A DNA stretch of 6,810 bases, from assembly GCA_018711775.1 (NCBI GenBank), contig DVHV01000015.1:1-6810 (forward strand), written 5' to 3'. Below, piece after piece: positions 4,030 through 6,810 of the stretch; position 1 is the first letter of the stretch; each line of letters begins with the position of its first letter. Source of the stretch: Candidatus Onthocola stercoravium (GTDB taxonomy: Bacteria > Bacillota_I > Bacilli_A > RF39 > UBA660). The notes beneath the pieces were generated by a model that was given only the letters and a program-made list of their open reading frames with translations, had not been told where the DNA came from and made no database searches. A program made the position numbers and the translations under genes.

Positions 4030-5466
4030 TTATTTTGTAACATTTTTCAAAATAACAGTCTTGGTTCTAGACATTTCTTTTAAAGTTGTCATAATTCCTT
4101 CATTACCGATTCCAGAATATTTCCAACCACCGAAAGGTTGTTCAAATGATCTGAAGAAACTTGCACCATTAATTACAAATCCTCCACATTCCATGGCCTC
4201 ACTTACCTTAATGGCTTTATTGAAATCTCTAGTAATGATTGAACCAGATAAACCATAGATTGATTGGTTAGCAATTTCTACTGCTTCTTCGATTGTATCA
4301 AAACCGATTACTGGAATAACTGGACCAAAGATTTCCATATCTTTAGCAACATCCATATCGCGAGTTACATTATCTAAAATTGCTGGTTCGTAGAAAGCCC
4401 CTTTTCTTCTACCACCGCAGACAAGCTTAGCGCCTTGTTCAATCGTCTTATTTACTTGTTTTTCTACTTCGATAGCAGCTTCTTCACTTATTAAGCATCC
4501 GATATCTGTGTCCGCATCAGATGGCATACCTACTTTTAAAGTCTTAATTTTTGCCACCATTTTATTGATAAATTCATCCTTAACAGAATTTTCTACTAAG
4601 AATCTCTTACTAGCACAACATACTTGACCAGTATTATAAAGTCTTCCCCAAACAGTTTCTTCAACTGCTAAATCGATATCACCATCAGCACATAGAATAA
4701 AGGCATCGTTTCCTCCAAGTTCTAAAGAACTATGAGCACAATGTTCTGCACAATTCTTGGCAGCATCGATACCTGCAGCAGTAGAACCAGTAAGACTTAC
4801 CATATCTACTAACTTACTACTTGTAAGAGTTGTTCCAACAACAGAACCAGATCCATGTACTACAGAAATTATTCCTGCAGGTACTCCGGCTTCCACAAGT
4901 AATTCCACATATCTAGTTAAAGTAAGTGGATTAGCACTTGCTGGTTTAAGTATAACAGCATTTCCCATTAATAATGCTGGTGGTACTTTATTGATAAAAA
5001 TATCACTTGGGAAATTAAATGGAATAATCGCAACTACTACTCCAAGAGGTTGTTGAATTGTATATTGAATTGTATTTTCTTGCCCCTTTTCTGTTCCTCT
5101 ATAGATAATATTCCCGTATTCATGCTTAACTTTTTCGACATAAGCTGGAACTCCAATCCCTATATTAGCAATTTCATTATATGCTTCTTTAATTGGTTTT
5201 CCAGTTTCATCAGATAAAAGTTTAGCAAGTTCATCTTTGTTCTTTTCCACTAATGCGGCGAACTTTGTTAGTATTTCACATCTAGCAACTACTGATAAAG
5301 CTTCCCATTCTGATTTGTGTTCATGAGCATACTTAATTGCTTCTTCAACATCTTCTTTAGTAAGACTAGGAACAGTATCTACAAGCTCATTTGTTGCTGG
5401 ATTCATAACGTTTATTACTTTACCATCGCTTGAATCTCTCCAACTACTTCCTATTAAACTTTTCAT
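4030..5466 (-). CDS. NAD(P)-dependent aldehyde dehydrogenase (478 aa)
   Basis: Oxidises an aldehyde to its carboxylic acid in the cytoplasm. All core elements of the ALDH superfamily are visible: oxyanion Asn151 in PFNFP, Lys174 in ILKPAS, the GSTAAG turn (227-232), general base Glu249 in LELGG, catalytic Cys283 in GQVCCAS, Glu378 in EIFGP, and a C-terminal PFGGWKYSGIGNEG (444-457). Ser177, where many NAD-specific enzymes have Glu, hints that NADP is accepted. Length is normal. The ribosome binding site is AAAAAGGAG just upstream of the ATG, 27 bases after the FIST gene. Overall it looks like the succinate-semialdehyde or lactaldehyde dehydrogenase type of branch, but the substrate cannot be assigned. 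No acyl-CoA-forming features are evident. Confidence 0.93.
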   Translation of the reverse strand: MKSLIGSSWRDSSDGKVINVMNPATNELVDTVPSLTKEDVEEAIKYAHEHKSEWEALSVVARCEILTKFAALVEKNKDELAKLLSDETGKPIKEAYNEIANIGIGVPAYVEKVKHEYGNIIYRGTEKGQENTIQYTIQQPLGVVVAIIPFNFPSDIFINKVPPALLMGNAVILKPASANPLTLTRYVELLVEAGVPAGIISVVHGSGSVVGTTLTSSKLVDMVSLTGSTAAGIDAAKNCAEHCAHSSLELGGNDAFILCADGDIDLAVEETVWGRLYNTGQVCCASKRFLVENSVKDEFINKMVAKIKTLKVGMPSDADTDIGCLISEEAAIEVEKQVNKTIEQGAKLVCGGRRKGAFYEPAILDNVTRDMDVAKDMEIFGPVIPVIGFDTIEEAVEIANQSIYGLSGSIITRDFNKAIKVSEAMECGGFVINGASFFRSFEQPFGGWKYSGIGNEGIMTTLKEMSRTKTVILKNVTK

Positions 5467-5493
5467 TTTCTCTCCTTTTTATTCTTTATTTTT

Positions 5494-6666
5494 TTATTCA
5501 CCAAATCCAGTATATGAAAGTGATAATCCTCCAACTGTATTAGAAGAGTGATCACCTTGTCCATATTCACCAAATGTAAATACCATCAAGAATTCTTTAT
5601 TAGGTATAGCTTTCTTAACTTCTGGATAAATTTTATCTTCAATATTAGCAAGTGCTAAACCTAAACGACGTCCTCCACAATGAACTAAGAAATAAGAATT
5701 TACATCTTCACCCATTAATTCATTTAGTTTTGCTATTGTTTCTTCATTGGCTTTTAAAATTCCTTCTGGTGTATTTGTAAGTTGAATTACAGCAGTATTA
5801 ACGGCAAGGTCTGCTCCAATATTCATTGAATAGTCCGGATTTCCTGCCATTGGATGACGAACAGCTGTAACTTTTCCAATCGGATCTTTTACTCCAAGTG
5901 GTGCACAAATTGTTGCAGTAAGTAGGTTTCCACCCATTAAATCTTCCACATTTTGATTTGTCCATTCCGCATATTTTTTTAGTGCTGGTTCATGGTCGAT
6001 TTCAACTAATGTTCTACTTCCTTCAACTTTTGTAATGATACCAACATTATCTGTTTCATGATATGCTCCAGTATAAATGTTAGCCATATGCCCATCAGTA
6101 TAGAATATTGCTATAACACAGCCATCTGCAAATGCTTCACCATCATTAAGTAAGCTCCATTTACCTTCAACTGTATTATCAGCAGCAGAACCACCAAATA
6201 CTGGAATATTTCCAATAACATCTTGAATACCTTTTAGATATTCTTCTTCATTTGCAGGACTTGCACTCATAAAGAAGAAATCTGGTTCTTTATCTTCGCC
6301 TTCGCGTTTTTCTATTGCTTCTTTAGCAATACGTGCCCCTATTTCTCTAGGTGATTCATTAGTTTTAGCACTTCCAGCAGTAACAACTTCCACATCACCA
6401 CCGAATAACATCATTCCTGAATATCCAGTTTCTTTATTTAAATATCCATCTTGAGTACAAAGCGCTGCTGATGAAGTACAACCGATGATTGGTACATCAC
6501 CAAGTACGCTTTTAGCACCTTTCATTAATTCAGTTTGGTCTTGAACACAACTTGTAAAGAACAATCCAACTTGTGGGTTTTCCACAACGTTTGCCATAGT
6601 TGCTGTTTCAACACCAGACTTAAATGCATCAACATTTTCACTATAACCAACTTTGGTTTTTAACAT
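5494..6666 (-). CDS. FIST-domain protein, stand-alone ligand-binding/sensor (390 aa)
   Basis: It contains an N-terminal FIST domain (about 25-220) with the typical IGCTSSA segment (61-67) and the repeat-like FGGSAAD (157-163), and a FIST C-terminal domain (about 225-385) with HCGGRRLGLA (329-338) and TFGEYGQGD...NTVGGLSLS near the end. FIST domains are described as small-ligand sensory modules, often fused to signalling outputs and linked to amino-acid metabolism genes. Here there is no output domain, signal peptide or membrane span, so it is a soluble protein that binds something. It is the first gene of the operon, ahead of an aldehyde dehydrogenase and a short-chain dehydrogenase, suggesting a ligand related to their substrate or product, or a role in a complex. 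The ribosome binding site is AAGGAGGG. Family is firm; role is inferred. Confidence 0.85.
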   Translation of the reverse strand: MLKTKVGYSENVDAFKSGVETATMANVVENPQVGLFFTSCVQDQTELMKGAKSVLGDVPIIGCTSSAALCTQDGYLNKETGYSGMMLFGGDVEVVTAGSAKTNESPREIGARIAKEAIEKREGEDKEPDFFFMSASPANEEEYLKGIQDVIGNIPVFGGSAADNTVEGKWSLLNDGEAFADGCVIAIFYTDGHMANIYTGAYHETDNVGIITKVEGSRTLVEIDHEPALKKYAEWTNQNVEDLMGGNLLTATICAPLGVKDPIGKVTAVRHPMAGNPDYSMNIGADLAVNTAVIQLTNTPEGILKANEETIAKLNELMGEDVNSYFLVHCGGRRLGLALANIEDKIYPEVKKAIPNKEFLMVFTFGEYGQGDHSSNTVGGLSLSYTGFGE

Positions 6667-6693
6667 TAATTTTCTCCCTCCTTAAAACCCATA

Positions 6694-6718
6694 TTAGGTC
6701 GCTAGCATTCTAGCCTAA
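6694..6718. promoter_or_regulatory. Interrupted dyad at the expected operon transcription start
   Basis: On the minus strand TTAGG-CTAG-AATG-CTAG-CGA-CCTAA: outer arms 6714-6718 and 6694-6698, and an inner GCTAG/CTAGC pair. It begins about 5 bases after the -10 box, so it could be an operator blocking transcription or a 5'-end hairpin of the mRNA. No known regulator site is recognised. Confidence 0.4.
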
Positions 6719-6722
6719 ATTA

Positions 6723-6752
6723 ATTATAGTTCATAATTTTTCTTGCAGTCAA
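6723..6752 (-). promoter_or_regulatory. Sigma-A promoter of the FIST-ALDH-SDR operon
   Basis: On the minus strand TTGACT (6752-6747), 18 bases, TATAAT (6728-6723). The -10 is a perfect match and the -35 matches five of six. The expected start is near 6716, leaving a leader of about 50 bases before the ATG at 6666. Confidence 0.8.
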
Positions 6753-6810
6753 CCTATTTACAAACAGTTGTTAATCCTTTTTTAAAAAGATACCTTATCA
6801 TTAATAAAAA

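Noticed and set aside
4019..5056. Plus-strand ORFs at 4019-4258 and 4757-5056
   Set aside because: Both are antisense shadows of the aldehyde dehydrogenase gene; no ribosome binding site or protein-like composition.
6763..6772. AACA-GT-TGTT short dyad upstream of the FIST promoter as an operator
   Set aside because: Four-base arms in AT-rich DNA are expected by chance, and no known site is matched.
6777..6795. T-run/A-run near the right edge as a terminator
   Set aside because: It is a low-complexity TTTTTTTAAAAA stretch with no stable GC-containing stem.

Overview
The window reads as a low-GC Firmicute, most likely a clostridial relative. The evidence is AT-rich DNA, near-perfect AAGGAGG ribosome binding sites, ATG starts, standard stop codons, and a paired ECF sigma factor and membrane-bound regulator. 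No marker gene fixes the genus. Nearly all genes lie on the minus strand; the exception is a tiny plus-strand gene at the left edge.

Left edge (1-350): a probable type I toxin-antitoxin locus. A 25-residue hydrophobic peptide gene (73-150, plus) has a strong ribosome binding site and a structured leader. It converges on a short antisense RNA with a well-formed promoter (TTGAAA-N17-TATACT) and its own terminator. Next to it, at 299-331 on the minus strand, is a scrap of coding sequence matching the last 10 codons and stop of the short-chain dehydrogenase gene found 2.9 kb to the right.

Middle (350-3190): two minus-strand transcription units, visibly more AT-rich than the right side. One is a Fic AMP-transferase gene followed by two small ORFs. 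The first small ORF encodes a single-pass membrane protein, and the pair may be one gene split by a 1-nt frameshift. This unit ends in a hairpin terminator at 1654-1686. The other is an ECF sigma factor overlapping a membrane-anchored putative anti-sigma factor.

Right side (3189-6752): one operon transcribed leftwards from a strong promoter (TTGACT-N18-TATAAT): FIST-domain ligand-binding protein, then aldehyde dehydrogenase, then short-chain dehydrogenase/reductase, then a terminator. The two enzymes would interconvert an aldehyde with its acid and a carbonyl with its alcohol; the FIST protein is a plausible soluble sensor or binder for a related small molecule. A dyad at the expected transcription start and a 13-bp hairpin between the last two genes may tune expression.

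The most interesting points are the toxin-antitoxin locus and its repeated anti-Shine-Dalgarno motif, the dehydrogenase tail remnant bounding the AT-rich block, the possible split membrane gene beside Fic, and the FIST-ALDH-SDR operon.
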